A stretch of 64,000 nucleotides of DNA from Micromonospora sp. WMMD1120 (GTDB taxonomy: Bacteria > Actinomycetota > Actinomycetes > Mycobacteriales > Micromonosporaceae): assembly GCF_029626235.1 (NCBI RefSeq), contig NZ_JARUBO010000005.1:6668001-6732000 (forward strand), in the 5' to 3' direction. The position numbers were made by a program, and so were the translations under genes. The notes beneath the pieces are model-generated. The model was not told the origin of the DNA. It saw nothing but the letters and a program-made list of their open reading frames with translations, and made no database searches. Of this stretch, positions 25,432 to 34,024 are shown in pieces (within the stretch, counting starts at the first letter, position 1; every line of letters begins with the position of its first letter).

Positions 25432-27045
25432 ATGCAGCGTTCGGTCGACTGGGAACCCGGCTGCGTCGTCGCTGTCGACCAGACGACACTCCCCCACGAG
25501 ATGACCGTCCTGCACATGACCAGCATCGACCAGATCATCACGGCGATTCAGCGCCTGGCGATCCGGGGCGCTCCGGCCCTCGGACTGGCAGGTGGACTCG
25601 GCGTCGCCCTGTCGGCGCACCTGCGATCCGTCGACGACAATGTCGATCATGCTGCGGTACGGGCGGACGCCGAACTACTCGCGGCCGCCCGACCCACCGC
25701 CGTGAACCTGCGGTGGGGTGTTGACCGGGCGCTCGGCCGGCTCGCGGACGGCCCGGATGCCGTCCTGCAAGAGGCCCTCGACATGATCAGCGAGGACGAG
25801 CGGACGAACCGCGCCGCAGCGACACGTGCCGCGGCCCTCATCCGTGAGGTGTCCCCGCGGCGGCCACTGCACGTCCTCACCCACTGCAATACCGGCCGAT
25901 TGGCGACCGGCGGCTGGGGAACGGCCCTGGGCGCGATCCGCGAGCTGGCGGCCGGCCGTGACCTCGGCTCGGTGCTCGCGACCGAGACCCGGCCACTGCT
26001 GCAGGGTGCCCGACTCACCGTGTGGGAGCTCGCCGAGGCGGGCATCCCGCACCGGCTGTGTATCGACTCGGCCGCCGCGGCGGCCATGGCCCGTGGCCTG
26101 GTCGACTGCGTCATCGTCGGCGCGGACCGCATCGCCGCGAACGGCGACACCGCCAACAAGATCGGCACCTATGCGTTGGCCGTGGCCGCGGCGCGCCACG
26201 ACATCCCGTTCGTCGTCGTCGCACCGGAGTCGTCGGTCGACGTCACCACGCCACACGGCGATGACATCCTCATCGAGGACCGGCCCGCCGACGAGGTACT
26301 GGAGATCTCGGGCGCACAGATCGCGCAGCCCGGGACAGCGGTCTACAACCCCGCGTTTGACGTCACACCGATCGACCTGATCACAGCCATTGTCACCGAG
26401 GACCGGATCATCCGGCCCACCCGGACCGGCGACACCCCGCCGATCCGCCACGCAGCCGCCCACCTGGCGCGGGAGGCCCGGGAGCTGTACCTGCGGGGGT
26501 GGCTCGAGGGTACGTCCGGCAACCTCTCCACGCGGCTCGACGACGCCACGATCCTCGTCACCACGAGTGGACGCAGCAAGGGACGGCTGACGGAGAGCGA
26601 CACCGTACCCGTCAGCGTGCGGACCGGGACGCCCGTGCGGGCCGACGGGCCGAAGCCGTCCGCCGAGACCAGCATCCACGCCGCCATCTACGCCGCCGAT
26701 CCGCGCTGCGGCGCGGTCATCCACGTGCATTCCCCGCACGCCACCGCCGTCGCCGTGTTGGCGGCCCGCGCCAACCGGACGTCGGTACGGTTCGTCGATC
26801 TCGAACTGATCAAGGGAGGTCCTGACCTCCGCGTGGTGGAACGACGCGGATGCTGTGGCGGGCGACGTGCGCGGTGCGGGTTCCGCGAGTGTCGTCATGC
26901 GCCTGTTGACGCAGGACGCCCCGTTGGGCCTCACGACACGCTATGCCTCGCGAGACGTATTCGTCGACACGCTCGGCCAGATACCACGAGGCGCCCTGAT
27001 CGAAGTGGATCTGGCCAGTGCGAGCCTGCAGTCGGGCACCGCTGA
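25432..27045 (+). CDS. mtnA: MtnA fused to a truncated MtnB (methionine salvage)
   Basis: Residues 1-345 are a complete methylthioribose-1-phosphate isomerase: RGAPALG, the catalytic Cys in THCNTGRLATGG, and the Asp in GADRIAANGDTANKIGTYA. After a short linker, residues about 350-460 match the class II aldolase fold of MtnB (EGTSGNLSTR, SAETSIHAAIY, zinc ligands HVHSPHATA). Homology stops at VDLELIKGG near base 26820. The last 75 or so residues are out of frame and Arg/Cys-rich. The missing MtnB half includes the third zinc ligand, so only the isomerase is likely active. AGGAG precedes the ATG at 25432. Confidence 0.85.
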   Translation: MQRSVDWEPGCVVAVDQTTLPHEMTVLHMTSIDQIITAIQRLAIRGAPALGLAGGLGVALSAHLRSVDDNVDHAAVRADAELLAAARPTAVNLRWGVDRALGRLADGPDAVLQEALDMISEDERTNRAAATRAAALIREVSPRRPLHVLTHCNTGRLATGGWGTALGAIRELAAGRDLGSVLATETRPLLQGARLTVWELAEAGIPHRLCIDSAAAAAMARGLVDCVIVGADRIAANGDTANKIGTYALAVAAARHDIPFVVVAPESSVDVTTPHGDDILIEDRPADEVLEISGAQIAQPGTAVYNPAFDVTPIDLITAIVTEDRIIRPTRTGDTPPIRHAAAHLAREARELYLRGWLEGTSGNLSTRLDDATILVTTSGRSKGRLTESDTVPVSVRTGTPVRADGPKPSAETSIHAAIYAADPRCGAVIHVHSPHATAVAVLAARANRTSVRFVDLELIKGGPDLRVVERRGCCGGRRARCGFRECRHAPVDAGRPVGPHDTLCLARRIRRHARPDTTRRPDRSGSGQCEPAVGHR

Positions 27046-27301
27046 GACGGACGATCGCCGCATGGCCCAGAGCTACGTCTTCGGGGCGGGAGCGCACCGC
27101 TGCCCCGGGGACCGCTTGGCGATGCTGGAGGCGCAGGCCTACCTGGACGGGCTCCTCACCCTGGACGCTTCCGAGTACGCCCCCGTTGCCGCGGCCGAAC
27201 CGCGGCCGTCGACGTTCCGGCACCTGCCCTGGCAGGCACTGGAACGGACGACGAAGTCGGGCGCGGGCACTCCCGGTGGGAGAAGCATCGCGGATGCATA
27301 G
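26816..27301 (+). pseudogene. C-terminal fragment of a cytochrome P450
   Basis: The frame entered just after the MtnB break reads EVLTSAWWNDADAVAGDV and later IPRGALIEVDLASASL and FGAGAHRCPGDRLAMLEAQ. The last is the heme-binding loop FGxGxHxCxG with its Cys ligand. The I-helix, the K-helix ExxR and everything before are missing, and there is no good start (a GTG at 26855 is poor). About 160 residues remain of a normal 400. It joins the MtnB fragment at a 7-bp inverted repeat. Confidence 0.6.
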
Positions 27302-28035
27302 AATTGTGGTCGGTACTGCCGGACCAGCACATTTTCCGAACTTCCAGTATCTGGTTGGGGACCCTGCGACAGGCCATGCGGTGGTCGTGGATCCGGCATG
27401 GGACAGCAAGAGCATCGCCCGAAGAGTTCACCGTGAGGGTTGGAGTCTCCAGGCGGTGCTGCTGACGCACTCGCATTCTGATCACGTCAACGGAGTCGCC
27501 GAGCTGGTGGGCCTCCTGCCGGCTCCGGTCTACCTGTCCGGTAACGAAGCCGCCTTCTACGGCTGCGACCAACCGGGGATGGTGCACGTCCGCGACAGCG
27601 AGAGCCTGGCGGCTGGCTCCATCGAGGTGAGTGTGCTGGAGACACCCGGCCATACGGTGGGCTCGTCCTGCTTCCGCATAGGCGACGCTCTCTTCGCTGG
27701 CGACACGCTGTTTCCCGAAGGCATAGGTTTCACGCACTTCGATGGAGGCTCCGCCACAGACCTCTACGACAGTGTGCGGCGGTTGGAACCAGGAGGTCTC
27801 CGAGGACGTCCGGGTCTATTCCGGACACCGGTACCGACGCGGCCCCGGGCTGACCTTCGCAGAGCTTCGGCGGCTCAACGTCTATTTCCACCTGTCCAGC
27901 CGGAGGGAGTTCGTCGAGTTCGCCAACAGGCGGACAGTGGCGACGTCGCACGATCGGCTTCTGGGCAGAACGTCAACGACACGCCCCGAGATTCTTGGGT
28001 TGACGTGGAGTGATGGCGTCTCGCTCGGTGCGTGA
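27294..28035 (+). pseudogene. Frameshifted metallo-beta-lactamase-fold hydrolase (glyoxalase II-like)
   Basis: Starting at ATG 27294 (MHRIVVGTAGPAHFPNFQYL), the protein has THSHSDHVNGV (HxHxDH), a PGHTVGS turn with a metal His, and FAGDTLFPEGIG with a metal Asp. At about 27786-27793 the frame shifts by one base. The true C-terminus continues in the next frame as EVSEDVRVYSGHRYRRGPG and then LRRLNVYFHL, which supplies the last metal His (SGHRY). Either the gene is dead or the read has a one-base error. Its start overlaps the end of the P450 fragment. Confidence 0.65.
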
Positions 28036-28138
28036 CCACACGGGTTCGCATCAGACGTCACTCGCGGTGCAGGACCAGGCCGTACCCACCCTCGCGGGGA
28101 TCTTGCTCTGGACCAAACCGTGATGCGACAGCTGGTTC

Positions 28139-28420
28139 CTAGGCATCGTTCCTGCCCCAGTCGCCGAGTGCGACGATCGCCTCGCGCAGGGCGAGCCCGC
28201 GATCGGTGAGCGCATAGGCCCGCGTGTTGTGTCGAAGGGGCAGGCGGAACAGCACGCCAGCCGCTTCCAGCTCGCGCAGGCGTGTCGCGAGCATGTTCGT
28301 CGGAGCACCGAGGTCGCGCTGCAGATCGCCGTAGCGTTGTGGCCCGTCGAGCAGCCGTTCCACGATGAGAAGGGCCCACCGTGCTCCGACGATGTCGAGG
28401 GCCGCGGCGAGGTCGCTCAC
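28139..28420 (-). CDS. HxlR-type winged-helix regulator
   Basis: A 93-residue regulator with the HxlR pattern: VGARWALLIVERLLDGPQRYGDLQRDL, then MLATRLRELEAAGVLFR and AYALTDRGLALREAI. It lacks the N-terminal Cys found in redox-sensing members. GTG start overlaps the VOC stop (GTGA), so the two genes are coupled. Likely represses its own operon through the CTTGCA dyad upstream of the VOC gene. Confidence 0.88.
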   Translation of the reverse strand: MSDLAAALDIVGARWALLIVERLLDGPQRYGDLQRDLGAPTNMLATRLRELEAAGVLFRLPLRHNTRAYALTDRGLALREAIVALGDWGRNDA

Positions 28421-28821
28421 GCGGTCGGATCGGCGTCCGCCTTCATCCAGAACGGTGAGTAGTGGTAGCCGTCGGGGTCGTCGAATTGGCGCTGGTACAT
28501 GAAGGGGTAGTCGTCGGTGTCACCGATCCGCCCGCCGGCCGCGCCGGCGCGGTCAACCAGCTCGTCGACCGCCTCGCGGCTGCCCAGGTTGAACGAGACC
28601 GTGACCTTCGAGGGCGTGTCAGGTCCACCGACCAGCTCTTCGACTCCGCCGACGCTCGCGTACATCTCGCGGCTGCCGAGCATGACGTACTGCTCGGGCG
28701 CGATCGCGAAGCACGACACATTGTGGTCGGACATCTCGGTGTTCAGGGTCCAGCCGAGGGCCGTGTAGAAGGCGGTTGCGCGCTCGACGCTCTCGACCGG
28801 GCAGGTGATGAAGAGGCTCAT
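28417..28821 (-). CDS. VOC-family (glyoxalase/PhnB-like) protein
   Basis: A 134-residue protein with two beta-alpha-beta-beta-beta modules: SLFITCPVESVERATAFYTALGW and VTVSFNLGSREAVDELVDRAGAAGG, ending in FDDPDGYHYSPFWM. This is the PhnB/lactoylglutathione-lyase-like type; substrate unknown. MSLF is preferred because no ribosome site precedes either ATG and the promoter predicts transcription starting at this codon, giving a leaderless mRNA. An upstream in-frame ATG (28830) lies in the -10 box. Confidence 0.85.
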   Translation of the reverse strand: MSLFITCPVESVERATAFYTALGWTLNTEMSDHNVSCFAIAPEQYVMLGSREMYASVGGVEELVGGPDTPSKVTVSFNLGSREAVDELVDRAGAAGGRIGDTDDYPFMYQRQFDDPDGYHYSPFWMKADADPTA

Positions 28822-28828
28822 GCGGGCC

Positions 28829-28857
28829 ATGCTTGCAAAATGCAAGTGGTCTGTCAA
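28829..28857 (-). promoter_or_regulatory. Promoter with an operator dyad in its spacer
   Basis: TTGACA (28857-28852) and AAGCAT (28834-28829) are 17 bases apart on the minus strand, with the VOC ATG seven bases after the -10. The palindrome CTTGCA-AAA-TGCAAG (28832-28846) fills most of the spacer, an ideal place for repression by the HxlR protein encoded in the same operon. Confidence 0.6.
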
Positions 28858-28989
28858 GGGGCATCCGTCCCGCACAAGGGCCGGGTAGTGCCTGCGTCCC
28901 ACACCACGGTGTCGCCGTGGGCGCCCGGGTCGTCGACGAGGCGCCGCGATGGCGTTCATGACCGCTTCGAACTGGGGCGCGTCGCCGGC

Positions 28990-29090
28990 TTGGCCGTCAG
29001 CGCGGCCGTGGACGCGGTGGCCGCCGCCGTCAGGGATGTTGCCGGGTTTCTTGATGTCGACGTGGACCCGGTCGCCGGGGGCGCCGTGAC
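28990..29090 (-). mobile_element. Fragment of an IS481-type transposase
   Basis: One minus-strand frame reads GDRVHVDIKKPGNIPDGGGHRVHGR, matching the segment around the first catalytic Asp of IS481-family DDE transposases (VHIDVKKLG-IPDGGG). Only about 35 residues survive, without terminal repeats. The remaining bases between the VOC promoter and the caspase gene show nothing else. Confidence 0.5.
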
Positions 29091-29171
29091 CCGGCGACCA
29101 ACGGCTCCTTACCGTCGTTCAGGGCACGCCGCTGCTGCGCCGATCGCCGGCCCGGCCGTGGCGCGTTTCCG

Positions 29172-32100
29172 TCAGTCGCAGGGCGGCCGGTACGGCAGGC
29201 TCGGCACGTAGCGGGCCCATTGCTCGGGGCTGATCGGGTCGCCGACGCTGGCGCAGATCCGCCCAACCGCCCGCGCCGGATCCACGTCCCAGAAGTCGAC
29301 GCGGCCATCGCCGCTGTTGACGGTGAGTTGCCGGCCGTCCGGGGTGAAAACGAGCTCAACGTCGCCCAGGCTGGTCTCTTCAAACGCGAAAGCACCGCGC
29401 AGGACCGGCCGGCCCGGGTCGGCGACGTTCCACAGCTCCACGCGGCTCACCCCGGCGACCTCCGTCTCGAACGCGATCGTCAGACCATTCGGACTGAACT
29501 CCAGACCATGCGGCGCGCCGCCCGTGCGAACCACCGACGGCGGGTCGACGAGCCGGTCGGCATCGACCCGCCAGGTCCACAGCGTTCCGGTGGTGTCGCC
29601 GGCCATCAGCAGCCGACCGTCGGGGCTGAAGGCACCGTTGGCGAGGATGGACCGGGCGGTCAACTGCCGCACGGGGCCGACCATCGGCCGACGTGGGTCG
29701 GAGAGATCCCATGTTAGGAGAGCGTTGTTGCCGAAACCCGCGAGCAGTCTGCCGTTTGGGGAAAAGCTGGTGTCCCAGACCTGGCCGGGCAGCGACGCGA
29801 TTCGTTGCGGGCGGACGGGATCGGTGATGTCGAACAGCTTCACGGAGGGCGGCCTGGTGATGCTGGAACTGAACTCCGCGTTGTCTACCACGGCGAGCAG
29901 CCGTCCGTCAGGGCTGAACCTCATCTCGATCGCGCCGTTGTCGAGGTCGGTGATGGTGGCGACCGGATCGGCCAGCAGGCTTTCGGTGCGCCGCAGTTGC
30001 ACGGCGACGAGCTTCCCCACTGGCTCGACAGTCGCCATAAGGGTGCCGTCCGGTCTGAGCGCCAGGCCGCCGCCCTGCGCCGGGCCGACGCCGGGGATCT
30101 GCCCGAGCAGTGTGACGGGCGAGTCCTCGCCGATCCGCCACACCTGGGTCCCGGGGGCACCGGCGAGCGCGATGAGGCTGGGATCCGAGCGGCTGAAAGC
30201 CGTAGACGTGCGGAAGCCGCCCGGCGTCTCCGCCAGACTCATCCGTGTCCCCGGCCGCCACGGGTTCGCGGCGTCCCAGACCTGTACGCCGTTGCCCGTG
30301 GCCTGGAGCAGTTGCCAGCCGGCCGGAGAACGGCGCAAAGCCGGGGCGGCGCCGACCGACGCCTTGACCCGGCCCGCCGCCACATACTGGGCCGGCCGGC
30401 CGGAATTCGGGGCAACGAACCGGTAGAGGCGGGTTCCGTTTCGGCTCCCGACAGCCACCACCTGGTCACCCGCGCCGAATGTGAGCCCGACGATCTCCTC
30501 GCTCGAGAGTCCGCCTGCTATCGCGAGCCGCCGGGGGCGATCGGGCGGGCGCACGTCCCAGACGGCGGACTTCGCCGGGTCGTCGCCGCTGGGCGCGACC
30601 AGGTAACGACCGGCGGCATCGAAGGCGACCCGGCGGGTCCACACCCGTTTGTCAAAATCCTGGTCGCTGGTGTCCGCCGGGTTCCGGCGCACCGGCGCCG
30701 CCGGCACCTGCGACAGCAGGGTGAGGCGAGCGGGATCGGCGACGGACCACATTTTCAGCTTGCCGTCGTCGCCCGCGCTGGCCAGTGTCCGGCTGTCCGG
30801 GCTGAACGCCAGCGAGTCGGCCCATCTCGGGTGGGCGACCAGGTCGGGTAGCCGGGTCGGCGCCCCGGCTGAGGCGAGCCGCCACAGCGCGATCCGCCCG
30901 GAACCGAGCGCAGCGGCGAGCAGCCGGCCGTCCCGGCTGACCGCCAAGGCGTTGACGGTGGACTCCGGCACCGGTTGAACCGCGACTCTGGTGACGGTGG
31001 CCGGATCGGTCAGCCGCCAGATCGCGACGACCTCGCCCTTGGCCGGCTCGTCGTACAGCGACGCGGCGAGCAGCCCGCCGTCCGCTGCCAGTGCGATTGC
31101 GCCGACCTGTTTGTCGTTCAGGTCGGTGACCTCGCTCCGGCGGCCGTCGGTCAGCCCACGGAGCAGCAGTTGCCGGCCCGTGGACAGGGCCAGCACGGAT
31201 CCGTCGCCGCCGAGCGCGAGGTCGTGCGCGGGCTGCTCGGCGTTGAACACGCCGGGCGTCTCCTGGGCCGCGTAGACCGCTCCCGCGCCAATCGAGCTGT
31301 CGACGCCGTAGGCGATCAACGCAAGCTGCTTGGACAGCCCTGGCTGGCTCTCCCGCTGGCTCTCTGCCTCGGACACGAGGAGTCTCGTCAGGGCGATGTC
31401 GCGCTGGTCAGCCGCCCGCCGCTGGAAGGCCAGCGCGCCGACGCCACCGGTCACCGCCAGCAGTAGCAGCACCACCAGGCCGGCTACCACTGCCCGCCGC
31501 GCACGGGCGGCACGCTCCTCGTACCGGCGGGACGCGGCGAGGAACTCCGCCAGCGCCGGGGGAAGCTCCACCGCCTGCGGGGTCGCCGCCGCCCGCTCGC
31601 GCACCGCCCCGAGTCTGGTGCCACGGTAGAGCAGCGACGGGTCCCGGCCCGAGCGCCGCCAGCCTTCCGCGTCGGCGGTCAACTGCTGACGGGTACGTAG
31701 CCAGTCCCGGTCGGCGTCGATCCATCCCCATAGCAAAGGCCAGCCGTGCAGCAGCGCCTCATGGCTGATCCGTACGGTGTCCCGGTCGAGGGTGACCAAC
31801 CGGGCCTCGGCGAACCGGGCGAGCGCCAGGTCCGCGGCGAGGCCCCCGGGCACCCCGTGCAGCAGCGCGCCCCGGTCGACGGGGCGGGCCGTATCCATCG
31901 CCTCGTCGTCGATGTGGACCAGCCGGGGCAGCATCCAACGGGTCGCCTCGCGTCCGGCGTCGTCGAGTGCCGTGTACGTCTGATCGGCCGTGACGGCGAG
32001 GGCTTGGGCAACGCCGCCCGTGGCCCGGTAACCGGCGACGGTCAGCCGGGTGCCCTGCCGCCGCTGCCAGGTCGCCCAGAGGGTGTGGGCGAGCAGCGGG

Positions 32101-33635
32101 AGCATGCCGGCGTGCGGCTGGCGAAACGAGCTCGCGCCCAGCTCGTGCAGGACCAGGTCCGCCAAGCCGTCGTCCAGGACCCACCCCGTCGCGGCGGCCG
32201 GCTGCTCGATGGCGGCGCGCAGATCGGCGAACTCCATCGGCCCCAGGATGAACTGATGGTCCGACAGCGCCTGGGCCAGCACCGGATGGGCGGCGGCCCG
32301 CCCGTACAGATCGGCGCGCAGGGCGAGCACAACCAGCGCCGAACCGGCATTGCCGGGAGCGTCCGCGATTGCCGCGAGGGCCGTGAGGAACGCGACCTGC
32401 TCCACCTCGTCTGGCCCGAGGGTGAACAGCCGTTCGAGCTGGTCCACCACGAGCACCAGCCGCGCCTCCGGCCGGGGCCGCGGTAGCGCCTCGACCAGCG
32501 CCGCAGCAACAGCCGGGTCCCGCCTGATCCGGTCGGCCGCATCCGCCTCGGCCGGGGCCAGCCGGGCGGCCAGGGCTTCCAACGGGTGCTCCTGCGGCGT
32601 CAGCACGATCCACGGCGATCCTCCGCAGCCAGGCAGCTCGGGCGCCCCCCACTGCAGCCGGGCCAACAGCCCGGCGTGCAGCAGTGACGTCTTGCCGGCG
32701 CCCGATGGGCCGACCACCACCACCGGTTGGCGGGCGGCGAGCGCGCCGCTGGCCACGGCGACCAGGCGGTCGACGACCCGCTCCCGTCCCCGGAACAGGT
32801 CCGCGTCCTCGATGCCAAAGGCGGCCAGACCAGGGTACGGGCAGCGGCCCGGCTCCGGTTCCCGCAGCGCCGGATCATCCGGCTCGGGCGGCGCCGGCTG
32901 CACGAGATTCGGTGCGAACACCAGCTCGCCACTGCGGTCGCCGGCCTGCCGCTGCGGCAGCGGATGGCTCCGCGCCCGCATGGTCCGGAAGAGATGGTCA
33001 TAGACGGCGTCAAGGGTGAGCTGTCGGGGCGCGCGCGGATCGCCCCGGTCCAGCAGGTCGATCAGCGAACCTGTGAAGGCCGTGTACTCCTCGTCGGCCG
33101 GCGCGGACGCGTACCCGTGAGCCGACCCGAGCCAGTAGATCCCATGCGTGGCCGGCAGAGTGAACGCCAGCTCTGGACTGCGCCGCACACCCGACCCAGC
33201 CAGGGCACGGCCGGCGAAGCAGCAGTCCAGGACCACCACGACCGCAGCGGCCGGGCACGACGTGACGGCCTCCCGAATGGCGGCCACCGACAGAGCCTGG
33301 TGAGCGGCGAGCCCGGGAACCAGCCGATCCGTGCCGGTGGCCGCGAGGTACAGTTCACCGCCGGGACCGAGTAGACCGTGGCCGACGTAATAGACGAGCA
33401 GGACGCTGTCAGCGGCCCGGGCGGCCTCGGCGATCGCGGCGGCCATGGTCGCCGCGTCGGGTGGGTCGACCAGCAGGCGCAGCCGGTCCGGACGGACGCC
33501 GCAGCGATCGAGGAGCCGTTGGCGCAGCGCCATCACGCTCCGAGCCGCCGCCGGCACCGGGGTCAGCGTCGGCCCCTCGTGTCCTGCGGTGCCGATCAGC
33601 AGTATCCGTACGCCGGCACCGGCCAGGTCTGTCAC
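29172..33635 (-). CDS. Caspase-like / nSTAND1 ATPase / WD40 protein
   Basis: A 1487-residue protein. Residues 1-240 are a C14 caspase-like peptidase with His86 (YYVGHGLLG) and the Cys of DCCFAG (138/139). Residues about 266-700 start with CPYPGLAAFGIEDADLFRGRE, the nSTAND1 signature, with Walker A GPSGAGKTS (309-317) and Walker B LVLVVDQLE. A membrane helix (about 715-737) follows, then WD40-like blades to the C-terminus (repeated FSPDGRLLA and LWRL/MWSV/LWNV units). The design suggests a sensor that oligomerises and activates the protease. GTG start overlaps the upstream EACC1 stop (GTGA), so the two form one system. The catalytic dyad looks intact. Confidence 0.9.
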   Translation of the reverse strand: MTDLAGAGVRILLIGTAGHEGPTLTPVPAAARSVMALRQRLLDRCGVRPDRLRLLVDPPDAATMAAAIAEAARAADSVLLVYYVGHGLLGPGGELYLAATGTDRLVPGLAAHQALSVAAIREAVTSCPAAAVVVVLDCCFAGRALAGSGVRRSPELAFTLPATHGIYWLGSAHGYASAPADEEYTAFTGSLIDLLDRGDPRAPRQLTLDAVYDHLFRTMRARSHPLPQRQAGDRSGELVFAPNLVQPAPPEPDDPALREPEPGRCPYPGLAAFGIEDADLFRGRERVVDRLVAVASGALAARQPVVVVGPSGAGKTSLLHAGLLARLQWGAPELPGCGGSPWIVLTPQEHPLEALAARLAPAEADAADRIRRDPAVAAALVEALPRPRPEARLVLVVDQLERLFTLGPDEVEQVAFLTALAAIADAPGNAGSALVVLALRADLYGRAAAHPVLAQALSDHQFILGPMEFADLRAAIEQPAAATGWVLDDGLADLVLHELGASSFRQPHAGMLPLLAHTLWATWQRRQGTRLTVAGYRATGGVAQALAVTADQTYTALDDAGREATRWMLPRLVHIDDEAMDTARPVDRGALLHGVPGGLAADLALARFAEARLVTLDRDTVRISHEALLHGWPLLWGWIDADRDWLRTRQQLTADAEGWRRSGRDPSLLYRGTRLGAVRERAAATPQAVELPPALAEFLAASRRYEERAARARRAVVAGLVVLLLLAVTGGVGALAFQRRAADQRDIALTRLLVSEAESQRESQPGLSKQLALIAYGVDSSIGAGAVYAAQETPGVFNAEQPAHDLALGGDGSVLALSTGRQLLLRGLTDGRRSEVTDLNDKQVGAIALAADGGLLAASLYDEPAKGEVVAIWRLTDPATVTRVAVQPVPESTVNALAVSRDGRLLAAALGSGRIALWRLASAGAPTRLPDLVAHPRWADSLAFSPDSRTLASAGDDGKLKMWSVADPARLTLLSQVPAAPVRRNPADTSDQDFDKRVWTRRVAFDAAGRYLVAPSGDDPAKSAVWDVRPPDRPRRLAIAGGLSSEEIVGLTFGAGDQVVAVGSRNGTRLYRFVAPNSGRPAQYVAAGRVKASVGAAPALRRSPAGWQLLQATGNGVQVWDAANPWRPGTRMSLAETPGGFRTSTAFSRSDPSLIALAGAPGTQVWRIGEDSPVTLLGQIPGVGPAQGGGLALRPDGTLMATVEPVGKLVAVQLRRTESLLADPVATITDLDNGAIEMRFSPDGRLLAVVDNAEFSSSITRPPSVKLFDITDPVRPQRIASLPGQVWDTSFSPNGRLLAGFGNNALLTWDLSDPRRPMVGPVRQLTARSILANGAFSPDGRLLMAGDTTGTLWTWRVDADRLVDPPSVVRTGGAPHGLEFSPNGLTIAFETEVAGVSRVELWNVADPGRPVLRGAFAFEETSLGDVELVFTPDGRQLTVNSGDGRVDFWDVDPARAVGRICASVGDPISPEQWARYVPSLPYRPPCD

Positions 33636-34024
33636 TGCGGCGGCGGGTCGGGAGGCAACTCCCGCCCCAACAGCCGGGTCAACCGGTCGACCTCGTCACG
33701 CACGGCCGCCTCGTCCAACTTGCGTACCCGGAACGCCGACACCTCCACCTCGCCGCCGTCAGCCGAGGTGACCCGGATCGTCACGTCCGAGGTGCGGTGG
33801 CGCAGCCAGGAGATCACGGCAACCGTCATGGCCGCGACCGCGCCGCCCGGCCCGAGGGCGACCAGCAGCGCCTCCAGAACGGGCCCCAGTCTGCCGGGCG
33901 GCGGCGGGGACTGTTCCATGGTCACGCGGCCGCGCAGCTCGGGCGCGTCGAGTAGCCACTCGTACAGGAATCGCAGCTCGTCTTCGGCATCCGGTGCAAG
34001 TGCCCTGATCCGTAGGTGTTCCAC
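33632..34024 (-). CDS. EACC1-type effector-associated membrane protein
   Basis: A 130-residue protein. It begins LRIRALAPDAEDELRFLYEWLLDAPELRG, has one membrane-like helix in the middle (about 55-75: VLEALLVALGPGGAVAAMTVAV, then WLRHR), and ends with a beta domain (VTIRVTSADGGEVEVSAFRV). This order matches the effector-associated constant component 1 family, described as the constant partner of variable STAND/effector conflict systems in multicellular bacteria. It is coupled to the caspase-nSTAND gene by a GTGA overlap. The GTG start has no ribosome site, and a leaderless mRNA is possible. Confidence 0.75.
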   Translation of the reverse strand: MEHLRIRALAPDAEDELRFLYEWLLDAPELRGRVTMEQSPPPPGRLGPVLEALLVALGPGGAVAAMTVAVISWLRHRTSDVTIRVTSADGGEVEVSAFRVRKLDEAAVRDEVDRLTRLLGRELPPDPPPQ

